Positions 9,238 through 18,042 of a stretch of DNA of 62,927 nucleotides are shown here, piece by piece; the first letter of the stretch is position 1; each line of letters begins with the position of its first letter. The stretch is from Streptomyces sp. A012304 (GTDB lineage Bacteria > Actinomycetota > Actinomycetes > Streptomycetales > Streptomycetaceae). Both the position numbers and the translations under genes were made by a program. The notes below the pieces were generated by a model that saw only the letters and a list, made by a program, of their open reading frames with translations, did not search any database and was not told the origin of the DNA. The stretch spans positions 1 through 62,927 of the forward strand of contig NZ_BQUN01000120.1 in NCBI RefSeq assembly GCF_026008495.1. Direction: 5' to 3'.

Positions 9238-9863
9238 TGTGTCGTACCCCTTAGGTGTTCATGGATGAGGGTGGCCACTCCTGGTTGAGAAGTGGGCGGG
9301 CACCGCCCAGGGCCCAGTGCTGATACGTACGGGCACCTGCGCGTCGGGCGCGCCGCACACGCGCCCTGAGCCCCGGATGAGGGGTGTAAAAAACCTTCTT
9401 ACCGGACGGACACCACCGACGACGAGTCCAATCCGTGCAAGGTCACATCCTGGATATTGCAGGAGTCCCACAGACGGTCGCGCCGCGCCGCGGACAGTCA
9501 TATCCCAGCGGCATGGCAGTGACATGACTCATGCGTCAAGAGTGGACAAGCGCTGGACATCCCCTTGACACGACCCCGGTTCAGTGCATTCACCGCGGCT
9601 CGTTGGCCCGCATTCTGAGACGGAACCGAAGATCTTCCGGCCGGAAGGAGGGATTCCCGTAGATGGTCCGGCCTACTCCGGTCGTGATGTACCGGACTGA
9701 TGTGGTTCGGGGGTCGCCCGTTATCCGATTTTGACATGGCTGGCCCCCTGAATGCCGCCGTCCGAATGGCAAGATGCCGTAATCACACGAGGTCGCGACA
9801 CCCGAAGGTGTGTGTTCTCGTCGACCCATCGGCATCTCCATCCATCCGCCGGAGGCACTCACC
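9238..9863. other. 626-bp intergenic region with a 14-bp palindrome and a possible leader peptide
   Basis: This separates divergent malic enzyme and amino-acid transporter genes. A perfect palindrome CTTCCGGCCGGAAG lies at 9634-9647 and runs into an AAGGAGG Shine-Dalgarno-like sequence (9645-9651). An ATG at 9663 then opens a 23-codon frame ending at 9734 (MVRPTPVVMYRTDVVR...). Codon use cannot be judged over so few codons. I see no other gene, tRNA or repeat in the stretch. Confidence 0.35.
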
Positions 9864-10832
9864 ATGACCGCACGCTCCATCCGCCGTACCACCGCCGCGC
9901 GCACCCGGCTAGCCGCGGTCGGTTCACTCGCGGTCGCGGGCGCCCTGCTGCTCACCGCCTGCGGTGACCAGACCGACAGCGGCAGCGGCGGCGGCTCCTC
10001 CGAGGCGTCGGGCAAGGCCAGCACCGCGCCCCTCTTCTCCAAGCTGCCCAAGGAGATCCAGGACAAGGGCGTCATCGAGGTCGGCACGAACGCCGAGTAC
10101 GCCCCGATGGAGTCCGTCGAGAACGGCAAGATCGTGGGCGTCGACCCCGACATCGCCGCGGAGCTGGGCAAGAAGCTCGGCGTCGAGTTCAAGTTCACCT
10201 CCGGCTCCTTCGACGGCCTGATCACGGCGGTCAACACCGGCCGCTACGACATCGCGATGTCGTCGATCACGGACAACAAGCAGCGCCAGGAGGGCCTGGA
10301 CGACAGCGGCAAGAAGCTCGGTGAGGGCGTCGACTTCGTCGACTACTTCACCGCGGGCACGGCCGTCTACGTCAAGAAGGGCAACCCCAAGGGCGTCAAG
10401 TCCATAGAGGACCTGTGCGGTCAGACGGCCGCGGTGCAGCGGGGCACGACGTACGAGCAGGCCCTGAAGGACCAGTCCAAGAAGTGCACGGACGCCAAGA
10501 AGAAGGCCATCAAGATCGAGTCGTTCGAGAACGACACCGAGGCCCAGACCCGCGTGAAGTCCGGCGGTGCCGTGGCCGGCGTCAACGACTACCCGGTCGC
10601 CGTGGACATGGCCCGCAAGGCCGACGGCGGCAACGCCTTCGAGGTCGTCGGCGAGCAGTACGACGCCGGGCCCTTCGGCATCGCCGTCGACAAGAAGAAC
10701 ACCCAGCTGCGCGACGCGCTGAAGGAGGCCGTCGACGCGATCATCAAGGACGGCTCGTACCAGAAGGTGCTGGAGAAGTGGGGCGCCCAGAGCGGCGCGA
10801 TCGAAGCTGCCCAGATCAACGGCGGCAAGTGA
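9864..10832 (+). CDS. Extracellular amino-acid-binding lipoprotein of an ABC importer (SBP family 3)
   Basis: 322 residues from the ATG at 9864, preceded by GGAGG (9851-9855). A lipoprotein signal peptide ends in a LLLTAC lipobox, so the mature protein is membrane anchored. The solute-binding domain carries VIEVGTNAEYAPME, GVDPDIAAELGKKLGV and SSITDNKQRQEG, typical of polar amino acid binders (glutamate/glutamine type). It heads an operon with the permease and ATPase that follow. The single permease implies a homodimeric membrane channel. Confidence 0.93.
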   Translation: MTARSIRRTTAARTRLAAVGSLAVAGALLLTACGDQTDSGSGGGSSEASGKASTAPLFSKLPKEIQDKGVIEVGTNAEYAPMESVENGKIVGVDPDIAAELGKKLGVEFKFTSGSFDGLITAVNTGRYDIAMSSITDNKQRQEGLDDSGKKLGEGVDFVDYFTAGTAVYVKKGNPKGVKSIEDLCGQTAAVQRGTTYEQALKDQSKKCTDAKKKAIKIESFENDTEAQTRVKSGGAVAGVNDYPVAVDMARKADGGNAFEVVGEQYDAGPFGIAVDKKNTQLRDALKEAVDAIIKDGSYQKVLEKWGAQSGAIEAAQINGGK

Positions 10833-10861
10833 TCTCCTCGCACCACTGAAGGGCAGTCCCC

Positions 10862-11821
10862 ATGACTGACAAGCTCGACAAGTCCGCCGCGGGAGCACCG
10901 CCGGCCGACCGGCCGCCGGTGGCCGACGACTCGGCGTTCTCCGGCCCGCCGGCGGCCATCAAGGCCATCCCGGTGCGCCACTACGGCCGTTGGGTCAGCG
11001 GCGTCGTCGTCCTCGCACTGCTGGTGCTGCTCGTCATCGCGTTCGCGCAGGGCGACATCCAGTGGCAGGCGGTGTCGGACAAGCTGTTCGACTCCACCGT
11101 GATCGCCGGCGCCGGCCGCACGCTGCTGATCAGCATCCTGGCGATGGTGCTCGGCGTGCTGCTGGGCATCGTCCTGGCCGTGATGCGGCTGTCGAAGAAC
11201 CCGGTGACCAGCAGCGTGGCCTGGCTGTACATCTGGTTCTTCCGCGGCACCCCGGTCTATGTGCAGCTGCTGCTGTGGTTCAACCTGGCGCTGATCTTCC
11301 CGATGCTGAATCTCGGTCCGATCTACAAGGACGAGATGACGGACGTCATGACGCCGTTCATGTGCGCCCTGCTCGGCCTCGGTCTGAACGAGGCGGCGTA
11401 CATGGCCGAAATCTGCCGTGCCGGCCTGCTCGCCGTCGACGAGGGGCAGACCGAGGCGGCGCACGCGCTCGGCATGAGCCACGGCAAGACGCTGCGCCGG
11501 ATCGTCATCCCGCAGGCGATGCGGGTGATCGTGCCGCCGACCGGCAACGAGTTCATCAACATGCTGAAGACCTCGTCGCTGGTGTACGCGGTGACCTACA
11601 ACGAGCTGCTGCGTTCGACCTCGGTGATCGGCTCCACGTCGTACGCCGTGATGGAGATGCTCTTCGTCGCCTCGATCTGGTACCTGGTGATGACCAGCGT
11701 GTTCAGCGTCTTCCAGTACTACCTGGAGCGGTACTACGCGCGTGGCTCCAGCCGGAGCCTGCCGCCGACGGTCCTGCAGAAGATCAAGGCGAACCTGTTC
11801 GGATCGAGGAGCGTGGCATGA
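10862..11821 (+). CDS. Polar amino acid ABC transporter permease
   Basis: 319 residues of the HisMQ/GlnP type. The ~55-residue N-terminal cytosolic Pro/Ala-rich extension is followed by about five to six membrane helices. The EAA loop (EAAHALGMSHGKTLRRIVIPQA, ~residues 198-219) contacts the ATPase. The gene lies 29 bp after the binding-protein gene and its stop overlaps the ATPase start (ATGA, 11818-11821). Confidence 0.93.
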   Translation: MTDKLDKSAAGAPPADRPPVADDSAFSGPPAAIKAIPVRHYGRWVSGVVVLALLVLLVIAFAQGDIQWQAVSDKLFDSTVIAGAGRTLLISILAMVLGVLLGIVLAVMRLSKNPVTSSVAWLYIWFFRGTPVYVQLLLWFNLALIFPMLNLGPIYKDEMTDVMTPFMCALLGLGLNEAAYMAEICRAGLLAVDEGQTEAAHALGMSHGKTLRRIVIPQAMRVIVPPTGNEFINMLKTSSLVYAVTYNELLRSTSVIGSTSYAVMEMLFVASIWYLVMTSVFSVFQYYLERYYARGSSRSLPPTVLQKIKANLFGSRSVA

Positions 11822-12579
11822 CCGCGATGGTGAAGGCCGAGGGCGTGCACAAGTCCTTCGGCGCGGTCGAGGTCCTCAAGGGCATCGACCTGGAGGTGAA
11901 CTCCGGCGAGGTGTTCTGCCTGATCGGTCCGTCCGGCTCCGGCAAGAGCACGTTCCTCCGGTGCATCAACCACCTGGAGAAGATCAACGCCGGCCGTCTG
12001 TACGTGGACGGCGAGCTGGTCGGCTACCGCCAGAAGGGCGACAAGCTGTACGAGCTGAAGGACAGCGAGGTCGCGCTGAAGCGCCGGGACATCGGCATGG
12101 TGTTCCAGCGGTTCAACCTCTTCCCGCACATGACGGCGGTGGAGAACGTCATCGAGGCTCCGGTGCAGGTCAAGGGCGTCAGCAGGGCCCAGGCCAAGGA
12201 GCGGGCGATGGAGCTCCTGGCCCGTGTCGGCCTGGCCGACAAGGCGGGGAACTACCCCTCGCAGCTCTCCGGCGGCCAGCAGCAGCGTGTGGCCATCGCG
12301 CGGGCGCTGGCCATGGACCCGAAGCTGATGCTGTTCGACGAGCCGACCTCGGCGCTGGACCCCGAGCTGGTCGGTGACGTCCTCGACGTCATGCGCGATC
12401 TGGCCGAGTCCGGGATGACGATGGTCGTCGTCACCCATGAGATGGGTTTCGCCCGCGAGGTGGGCGACAGCCTGGTCTTCATGGACGGCGGCGTGGTCGT
12501 CGAGTCCGGCAACCCGCGCGACGTCCTCACCGACCCGCAGCACGAGCGCACCCAGGCGTTCCTGTCGAAGGTGCTGTGA
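11818..12579 (+). CDS. Polar amino acid ABC transporter ATP-binding protein (GlnQ type)
   Basis: 253 residues. Walker A is GPSGSGKST (~residue 40), the Q-loop FQRFNLFPHMT, the signature LSGGQQQR, Walker B LMLFDEPTSALDP and the switch His in VVTHEMGFARE. A slightly longer insertion (YRQKGDKLYELKDSE) sits between Walker A and the Q-loop, as in actinobacterial GluA/GlnQ proteins. It is translationally coupled to the permease and is the last gene of the operon, before a strong terminator. Confidence 0.95.
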   Translation: MTAMVKAEGVHKSFGAVEVLKGIDLEVNSGEVFCLIGPSGSGKSTFLRCINHLEKINAGRLYVDGELVGYRQKGDKLYELKDSEVALKRRDIGMVFQRFNLFPHMTAVENVIEAPVQVKGVSRAQAKERAMELLARVGLADKAGNYPSQLSGGQQQRVAIARALAMDPKLMLFDEPTSALDPELVGDVLDVMRDLAESGMTMVVVTHEMGFAREVGDSLVFMDGGVVVESGNPRDVLTDPQHERTQAFLSKVL

Positions 12580-12594
12580 CTCCATTCACCGGCG

Positions 12595-12627
12595 AGGGGC
12601 GGTACGGGATTCCCGTACCGCCCCTTC
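12595..12627 (+). terminator. Terminator of the amino-acid transporter operon
   Basis: AGGGGCGGTACGGG (12595-12608) and CCCGTACCGCCCCT (12612-12625) form a 14-bp perfect stem with a 3-base loop, followed by TT. Confidence 0.85.
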
Positions 12628-12697
12628 CGTCATGAGGGCGCTTGCCTGCGGGGCCACTCCCTCCACGGTTCCTCCGCGGGGTGACTCCCGGTGGGGG

Positions 12698-13456
12698 TCA
12701 CTTCAGCGCGAGCAGCAGCGTGTCCGACGGGGAGGCCCACACCGGGCGCGCCTCGGCGAAGCCCTGTTCCCGCAGCGCGCGCGTGTGCCAGGCCACGGAG
12801 GGCATCTCACCGTCGGCGTGCTCGCCGTAGATCTCGAAGCGGCGGGCGGTCGGAGGGCCGAGGACCGGGTCCTTGGCGGCCAGCGCCCACCACTCGGACC
12901 AGTCGAGGGCGCCGTCGCGGCTGGCCTGATCCATGCGGGCGTGGCGCACGGCGGACTCGGCCGCGTTGATCCGGGGGGTGGTGTCGTCGATCATGTGGTC
13001 GGCGTTGAGGAAGACACCGCCCTCGCGGACCAGTCCGGCGAGGCGGCCGTAGAGCGTCTGGAGAGGGCCGGTGCGCAGCCAGTGAAGCGCCGTGGCGGTG
13101 AGGACCGCGTCGTAGCTGTCGTACGGCAGCAGCGCGGGCCAGTCGGGGTCGGTGAGGTCGGCCTCGACGAGGGTGACGCGGTCGTCTCCGGCGAAGGTGC
13201 CGCGGGCGATCATGAGCAGCGCCGGGTCGAGGTCGACCCCGGTGCTGACGGCGCCGGGGAAGCGGTCCAGGAGGCGGGCGGTGATGGTGCCGGTGCCGCA
13301 GGCGAGGTCCAGGACGCGCGGCTCGGGGCCGGCGAACGCCTCCACCATGTCCAGCATGACGCGGAACCGTTCCTCCCGGTCGGGCAGGTACCACTCCTGC
13401 TGCCGGTCCCAGCTCTCCTGCCAGGCCTGCCAGTCGGTGCCGGTGCTCGTGGTCAT
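12698..13456 (-). CDS. Class I SAM-dependent methyltransferase
   Basis: 252 residues. Motif I is VLDLACGTGTITARLL (residues ~46-61), with the acidic end of beta-2 in STGVDLDP and a later DAVLTATALHW segment. A GGGGG ribosome binding site precedes the ATG. The N-terminal W-rich start (WQAWQESWDRQQEWYLPDREER) is typical of a Streptomyces subfamily with unknown substrate, probably a small molecule. Confidence 0.85.
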   Translation of the reverse strand: MTTSTGTDWQAWQESWDRQQEWYLPDREERFRVMLDMVEAFAGPEPRVLDLACGTGTITARLLDRFPGAVSTGVDLDPALLMIARGTFAGDDRVTLVEADLTDPDWPALLPYDSYDAVLTATALHWLRTGPLQTLYGRLAGLVREGGVFLNADHMIDDTTPRINAAESAVRHARMDQASRDGALDWSEWWALAAKDPVLGPPTARRFEIYGEHADGEMPSVAWHTRALREQGFAEARPVWASPSDTLLLALK

Positions 13457-13584
13457 GCGAACCCCCTCCGCGGTCGCCCGCTCGTCAGTCGCTCACGCCA
13501 TACCGCATGCGTAATACCCTGGAAGCACGATCAGCTGTTACCGACCGCACTCACGACCATAGAGCCCCTCCGTAAGGACTACAA

Positions 13585-14214
13585 GTGGAACTGGCCTATT
13601 ACTCGGACTATGCCGTTCGCCTCGTCAACACCGAGGAACCGGCTCGGGGCAAAGAAGCGCTGACCTCCGTCGAGGCCGTCCGCGACCTGTTCGGCGGGAA
13701 CCAGTCGGCGGCCCGCCGCGCCACCGACGCGGACGTCACCCGGTTCCGCTCGGTACGGGCCCGGCTGCGCGCGGTCTTCGAGGCGGCCGACGCCGGCGAC
13801 GAGACCCTCGCGGTCGACCTGCTGAACTCGCTCCTGCTGGAGTTCCCGGTCAGCCCGCAGATCTCCGGCCACGACTTCCGTGACGACGACGGCCGCCCGC
13901 TGTGGCACATGCACCTGGCCGACCACCCGTCGAACGCGACCGCCGGCTACGCGGCCATCGCCGCGATGGGCCTGGCCTTCCATCTGACGGAGTACGGCGT
14001 GGACCGCCTGGGCCTGTGCGAGGCGGTCCCGTGCCGCAACGCCTACCTGGACACCTCCACCAACCGCTCCCGGCGCTACTGCTCCGACCGCTGCGCCACC
14101 CGCGCCAACGTGGCCGCCTACCGGGCCCGCAAACGCCTGGAGGCCGACCGGTCGGCCAGCACCGGCCTGGCGGCGGAGAGCGCCCAGCGCAGCAGCGCGA
14201 GCAGCGAGCGCTGA
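13585..14214 (+). CDS. CGNR zinc-finger / ABATE-domain regulator
   Basis: 209 residues from a GTG start. Residues ~1-125 are the ABATE-type ligand-binding domain (ELAYYSDYAVRLVNTEE). Residues ~150-190 carry the zinc finger with four cysteines (C-EAVP-C ... YCSDRCATRANVAAYRARKR). The name-giving CGNR tetrapeptide is CATR here. The predicted role is a stress-linked transcription factor. The last 97 bp overlap the 3' end of the convergent sodX, an unusually long tail-to-tail overlap. Confidence 0.85.
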   Translation: MELAYYSDYAVRLVNTEEPARGKEALTSVEAVRDLFGGNQSAARRATDADVTRFRSVRARLRAVFEAADAGDETLAVDLLNSLLLEFPVSPQISGHDFRDDDGRPLWHMHLADHPSNATAGYAAIAAMGLAFHLTEYGVDRLGLCEAVPCRNAYLDTSTNRSRRYCSDRCATRANVAAYRARKRLEADRSASTGLAAESAQRSSASSER

Positions 14215-14552
14215 TCCCGCTTCAGCGGCCGGTAGCGGAACCGCACGGTGCCGAGGACCAGTTCGTCGGGCACGGTCCCGTAGTCGGTGCTGTCGCCACC
14301 CGCGTACGCGTTGTCCCCGAGCACCCACCAGCCGCCCTCACGGCGCTCCGCGGCCCGTTTGACGACGAGCAGGTCCTGCTGGAAGGGGTGCCGCAGCACG
14401 ACGACGTCACCGGGCCTGACCCTGGCGCCGTACTGTACGACCAGCTGGTCCCCGTGGTGCAGCGTGGGCACCATGGACGGCCCGGTCACCTCGGCCACCC
14501 CGAAAGGCACGGCAGTCCTCCCCCGCTCGCTCTCCTGCGACAGCTCCGGCAT
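14118..14552 (-). CDS. sodX: Nickel superoxide dismutase maturation protease
   Basis: 144 residues of the S24/S26 signal-peptidase-like fold. The catalytic Ser is in GPSMVPTL and the Lys in LLVVKRA, with GDVVVLRHP between them and WVLGDNAYAGGDSTDYG after. SodX removes the SodN propeptide so that the new N-terminal His can bind nickel. It is divergent from sodN, 146 bp away. The start has a GGAGGTG binding site. The 3' end overlaps the CGNR gene. Confidence 0.9.
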   Translation of the reverse strand: MPELSQESERGRTAVPFGVAEVTGPSMVPTLHHGDQLVVQYGARVRPGDVVVLRHPFQQDLLVVKRAAERREGGWWVLGDNAYAGGDSTDYGTVPDELVLGTVRFRYRPLKRDQRSLLALLRWALSAARPVLADRSASRRLRAR

Positions 14553-14698
14553 CGCCCGGCACCTCCCCGGTCCGTTCCTCCACCAGTCTCAGTCTCACCC
14601 CGGACTTTTGTCCTAAGCCCATGGGGGCACTCGCGAAATCCCGTCTCGCAGGGAGTAATGTCCCACCTGAGAAGACGATCACGAGGAAGGAACGCTCC

Positions 14699-15094
14699 AT
14701 GCTTTCCCGCCTGTTTGCCCCCAAGGTCAAGGTCAGCGCGCACTGCGACCTGCCCTGCGGTGTGTACGACCCGGCCCAGGCCCGCATCGAGGCGGAGTCG
14801 GTGAAGGCCGTGCAGGAGAAGATGGCCGCCAACGACGACCCGCACTTCCAGGCGCGTGCCACCGTCATCAAGGAGCAGCGCGCCGAACTCGCCAAGCACC
14901 ACGTCTCCGTGCTGTGGAGCGACTACTTCAAGCCCCCGCACTTCGAGAAGTACCCGCAGCTGCACCAGCTGGTCAACGACACCCTGAAGGCCCTGTCGGC
15001 CGCCAAGGCCTCGACGGACCCGCAGACCGGCGAGAAGGCCCTGCAGCTGATCGCCGAGATCGACAAGATCTTCTGGGAGACCAAGAAGGCCTGA
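14699..15094 (+). CDS. sodN: Nickel-containing superoxide dismutase
   Basis: 131 residues: a 14-residue propeptide (MLSRLFAPKVKVSA) then the nickel hook HCDLPCGVYDP, in which His1, Cys2 and Cys6 of the mature protein bind Ni. The rest is the four-helix bundle. The GAGGAAGG binding site lies upstream of the ATG. In S. coelicolor, sodN mRNA is silenced under low nickel by the sRNA s-SodF pairing around its ribosome binding site; a similar control is likely but the partner is not in this window. Confidence 0.97.
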   Translation: MLSRLFAPKVKVSAHCDLPCGVYDPAQARIEAESVKAVQEKMAANDDPHFQARATVIKEQRAELAKHHVSVLWSDYFKPPHFEKYPQLHQLVNDTLKALSAAKASTDPQTGEKALQLIAEIDKIFWETKKA

Positions 15095-15145
15095 TCTTCT
15101 CCGCCTTCTGACCTGCGATCTTTTTTCGTAGCCAGTTCTCCCTGC

Positions 15146-15205
15146 CCGCACCCGGCCCGCAGACCGCCCAGCGCGGTGTCCTCGAGCGGCCGGGTGCGGT
15201 CTTGT
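15146..15205. terminator. Bidirectional hairpin between sodN and the CdsA-like gene
   Basis: CCGCACCCGGCC (15146-15157) pairs with GGCCGGGTGCGG (15188-15199), a 12-bp stem with a 30-base loop, followed by TCTTGTT. It lies between two convergent genes and could serve both. Confidence 0.65.
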
Positions 15206-15223
15206 TCCCGCTGAGCGTGCGGG

Positions 15224-16027
15224 TCAGCTCAGGACCAGCAGTACGGCCAGTGCGAGGAGCAGTGAGTCGATCCGGTCCAGCAGGCCGCCGGAGCCGGGGA
15301 GCCAGCGGCCGGCGTCCTTGGCCCGCGCCCCTCTTTTGATCATGGATTCGAGGAGGTCGCCGGCCGGGCCGCCGACCGCCACCGCGACCGCCGTCGGCCA
15401 GCTCAGCGCGGACAGCACGGCGAGGACGCCGAGACCGGCCGCGGCACCGGCCAGGGTTCCGCTCCACCGCTTGGCCGGGGACAGCGGCGACAGTCGCGGC
15501 CCGCCGAGCCGTCGACCGGCGAAGTACGCCACGATGTCGGCGATCGAGACCGCGGCGAACAGCGCCAGCCCGCTCGCCCCGAGCGGCACCAGCGCGGCCA
15601 GGACACCCAGCCAGGCCAGCCCGAGCAGACCGGCGCCGAGCCGGCGCCCGCCGTCGACGGCATCCCCCGTCAGAAGCGGTACCGCGGCCACCGCGAGCGC
15701 CCCGGCCGCGACCACCCGGAGCACCTGTCCGGGCGCCAGCCACGCCGCCAGCACCACCGCTGTCACCGCCGCGGCCAGCACGATCCGGTCGGGCCACCCC
15801 AGCCGCATCAGCCCGCCGTACTCCAGTACCGCGATCACCCCGACGACGACGGCGACAGCGGCGGCGCCCGGGCGGCCCCACCAGAACGCCGCGGTGACCA
15901 GGGGCACTCCGACCGCCCAGGCGCACCACCGGATCATCAGCTCACGTCGCCGGGACGCCACCACCGCGACCCCGCCGAGCGCCAGTGCCCCGCCGAGGTA
16001 GGGCGCCAGGGAGGCCACAGTGGTCAT
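15224..16027 (-). CDS. CDP-diglyceride-synthetase-like integral membrane enzyme
   Basis: 267 residues, about eight hydrophobic helices. The C-terminal CdsA signature is present: IKRGARAKDAGRWLPGSGG followed by LLDRIDS, giving the K-R-x4-K-D and G-G-x2-D-R core. It should transfer CMP from CTP to a phospho-lipid or related alcohol phosphate. Its start overlaps the stop of the GNAT-aminotransferase fusion gene (ATGA, 16024-16027), so the two act together. Because the housekeeping cdsA is expected elsewhere next to frr, this is probably a paralogue with its own substrate; that is inference. Confidence 0.85.
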   Translation of the reverse strand: MTTVASLAPYLGGALALGGVAVVASRRRELMIRWCAWAVGVPLVTAAFWWGRPGAAAVAVVVGVIAVLEYGGLMRLGWPDRIVLAAAVTAVVLAAWLAPGQVLRVVAAGALAVAAVPLLTGDAVDGGRRLGAGLLGLAWLGVLAALVPLGASGLALFAAVSIADIVAYFAGRRLGGPRLSPLSPAKRWSGTLAGAAAGLGVLAVLSALSWPTAVAVAVGGPAGDLLESMIKRGARAKDAGRWLPGSGGLLDRIDSLLLALAVLLVLS

Positions 16028-17808
16028 CGAGCGGGTCCGGCGACCGGAACGGCCACGGCGGACGGCGCGGGGGACGACTCAGAGACCGGCCGCAGGATGT
16101 CCAGGGCGGCCCGGCAGGCGGCCACGATGCGGGCGTTCTCGGCGGTGTCCCGGACCGCGACGCGCACGGTCCGCCCCTGGTAGCGCGGCGACAGCGGCGA
16201 CAGGTCGCGCAGGTACACGTCGTGACGGCGGCACTCGCGCACCAGTTGCGCGGCGCTGGGCCCGCCCGGCGGCAGGGTCAGGGTGAGGAAGTTCGCCACG
16301 GACTCCTCCACCTCCACGGCCTCGTCCAGCCCGGCCAGGTCGGTGGCCAGCCGCCGGCGCAGCGCGTGGGTGCGCAGCCAGCGGTCGCCGTAGTACGCCG
16401 GGTCGCGCAGGGCCGCCACGGCGGCCAGCTGGGCCGGGAGGCTGATCTGCCAGGGCGGTGTCCGTCGGCGCAGCTCCGCCGCGGTGGCCGGCTCGGCCAC
16501 CAGGTACGCGGCCCGCATGCCGGACAGCGCGTACATCTTGGACAGGGAGGTGCAGACGACCACCCTCGGATCCGTGGCGGCGAGGGCGGCGAGCGACTCG
16601 GCCGGGCCGACATAGCCCAGGTAGGCCTCGTCGATCCACCAGCGGGTGCGCTCCGGAGCGGTGGCGATCAGCGAGCGCAGCTCCTCGGCCGGCGCGTGGC
16701 GCCCGGTCGGGTTGTTCGGGTTGACCACCACCACGAGGTCGTAGCGGCCGGACCCGACGACGGCGGACAGCCGGTCCGGATCGATCCGCCAGCCGTCCTC
16801 GCGGCGCAGCGGGAACCGGTCCACCCGGCATCCGATGACCCGCTCCGTGACATGGGCGTACTCGCCGTAGCAGGGGTCGGTCAGCAGCACTCTGCTCTGC
16901 GGGGTCAGCCACCGGCCGAACGCCCTGAAAATCAGGTCGGAGGAACCGGCGCCGACCGCGAGCGTGTCCGCCGGCAGCGCCCTGGCCGCGGCGATCTCCG
17001 ACAGCAGGCCCTCGGCACCGGCCGGCGGCGAGGTGCGGGCGGCCCAGGCCGGGTCCTCCGCGAGCGCCGCCCGCACCCCGGGGGCCGGCGGGAACCAGGC
17101 GTCCAGCACATCGGCCGTCACCACCTCGTGCCGGCGGCGCAGGGTACGGAAGTCGGTGCCGATGGCGGTGAACGAGGCGCCGCCGTGTTCGCAGCCGTCG
17201 GGGCGGGGAGCGAACGCCATGTCCAGCCTCCAGTCCACGGCGGACCGCAGCCGCTCCAGCGTGCTGCCGTGGCGTTCCATCGCCCGCCTCGTCAGTTCGC
17301 TCACGTCTCCGGTCAGCACCTCGAAGGTCACGGCGCCGCTGTGCACCGTACGGCCGACCGGACGCAGGCCGACGGCCCGGTACAGGTCGAGCAGCTCGGT
17401 ACGGCCCATCGCCACGACCCGCCGACCGCCCCGGGCGGCGACCCAGCGCAGCGCGGCGTACATCAGCAGGGATGCCGCCGCGGTGGCCCGCCAGTGCGGT
17501 TCGACGGTGAGGACGCGCACCTCGAACACGTCGTCGTCGCTCAGCAGCGGCAGTTCGTCGCGGGTCAGGTACTTGTCCAGCGCGTACCGCCCCAGCCAGG
17601 GCGGGGTCAGGCTGACGAAGCCGATGCGGGCCGTTCCGCGCGCCGCGACCAGGTAGACGTTGTCTCCGTCCAGCCCGTCGCGCAGCCGCCCGGACGGGTC
17701 GGGCGCGTGCTGGCCCAGCTCCTGTGCGTACACCCGGTGGCGCAGTTCGTGGATCCACTGGAGATCCTCCGCGGTGGCGGTACGCAGCTGCAGCAGGTCA
17801 GGGCCCAT
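16024..17808 (-). CDS. Bifunctional GNAT acyltransferase - PLP aminotransferase (HisC/CobD-like) fusion
   Basis: 594 residues. I prefer the ATG at 17808 (GAGAGAGG upstream) to the GTG at 17814. Residues ~1-200 resemble GNAT/N-acyl-amino-acid-synthase folds (RTATAEDLQWIHELRHRVYA, VFEVRVLTVEPHWRATAAASLL). Residues ~215-575 are a fold-type I aminotransferase of the histidinol-phosphate group: NPNNPTG, WWIDEAYLGY and the PLP lysine K424 in SLSKMYALSGMRAAY. The fusion implies that an amino group is installed and then acylated, or the reverse. It is coupled to a CdsA-like membrane enzyme. The product is not known to me. Confidence 0.85.
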   Translation of the reverse strand: MGPDLLQLRTATAEDLQWIHELRHRVYAQELGQHAPDPSGRLRDGLDGDNVYLVAARGTARIGFVSLTPPWLGRYALDKYLTRDELPLLSDDDVFEVRVLTVEPHWRATAAASLLMYAALRWVAARGGRRVVAMGRTELLDLYRAVGLRPVGRTVHSGAVTFEVLTGDVSELTRRAMERHGSTLERLRSAVDWRLDMAFAPRPDGCEHGGASFTAIGTDFRTLRRRHEVVTADVLDAWFPPAPGVRAALAEDPAWAARTSPPAGAEGLLSEIAAARALPADTLAVGAGSSDLIFRAFGRWLTPQSRVLLTDPCYGEYAHVTERVIGCRVDRFPLRREDGWRIDPDRLSAVVGSGRYDLVVVVNPNNPTGRHAPAEELRSLIATAPERTRWWIDEAYLGYVGPAESLAALAATDPRVVVCTSLSKMYALSGMRAAYLVAEPATAAELRRRTPPWQISLPAQLAAVAALRDPAYYGDRWLRTHALRRRLATDLAGLDEAVEVEESVANFLTLTLPPGGPSAAQLVRECRRHDVYLRDLSPLSPRYQGRTVRVAVRDTAENARIVAACRAALDILRPVSESSPAPSAVAVPVAGPAR

Positions 17809-18042
17809 GAGCACCTCTCTCGACGTGGGATGCCCCCTATCGTCGGTAACCCCGGACCGGCCGCGGCAGCGCCGAGCGACGCAGTGGCTCTGAGTACGCG
17901 TACTCAGGCGGGTGCTCTCGAGGACTCCTGCGGCGCGGCCGCCCCCGTCCGTCGCCGTCCTGTCGGCGGTGAACGCGGGTGCGGGCTTCAGCGTCCTGCC
18001 GCGTTGTGCCAGGAGGGGCCCTGCGCGTCGCCGTCCGGCAGG

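Noticed and set aside
6772..9288. Very long open frame (838 codons) on the plus strand
   Set aside because: It is antisense to the oxidoreductase and malic enzyme genes, both with clear catalytic motifs. Its translation is low-complexity Arg/Gly/Asp/Val without domains, as expected for a GC-rich shadow frame.
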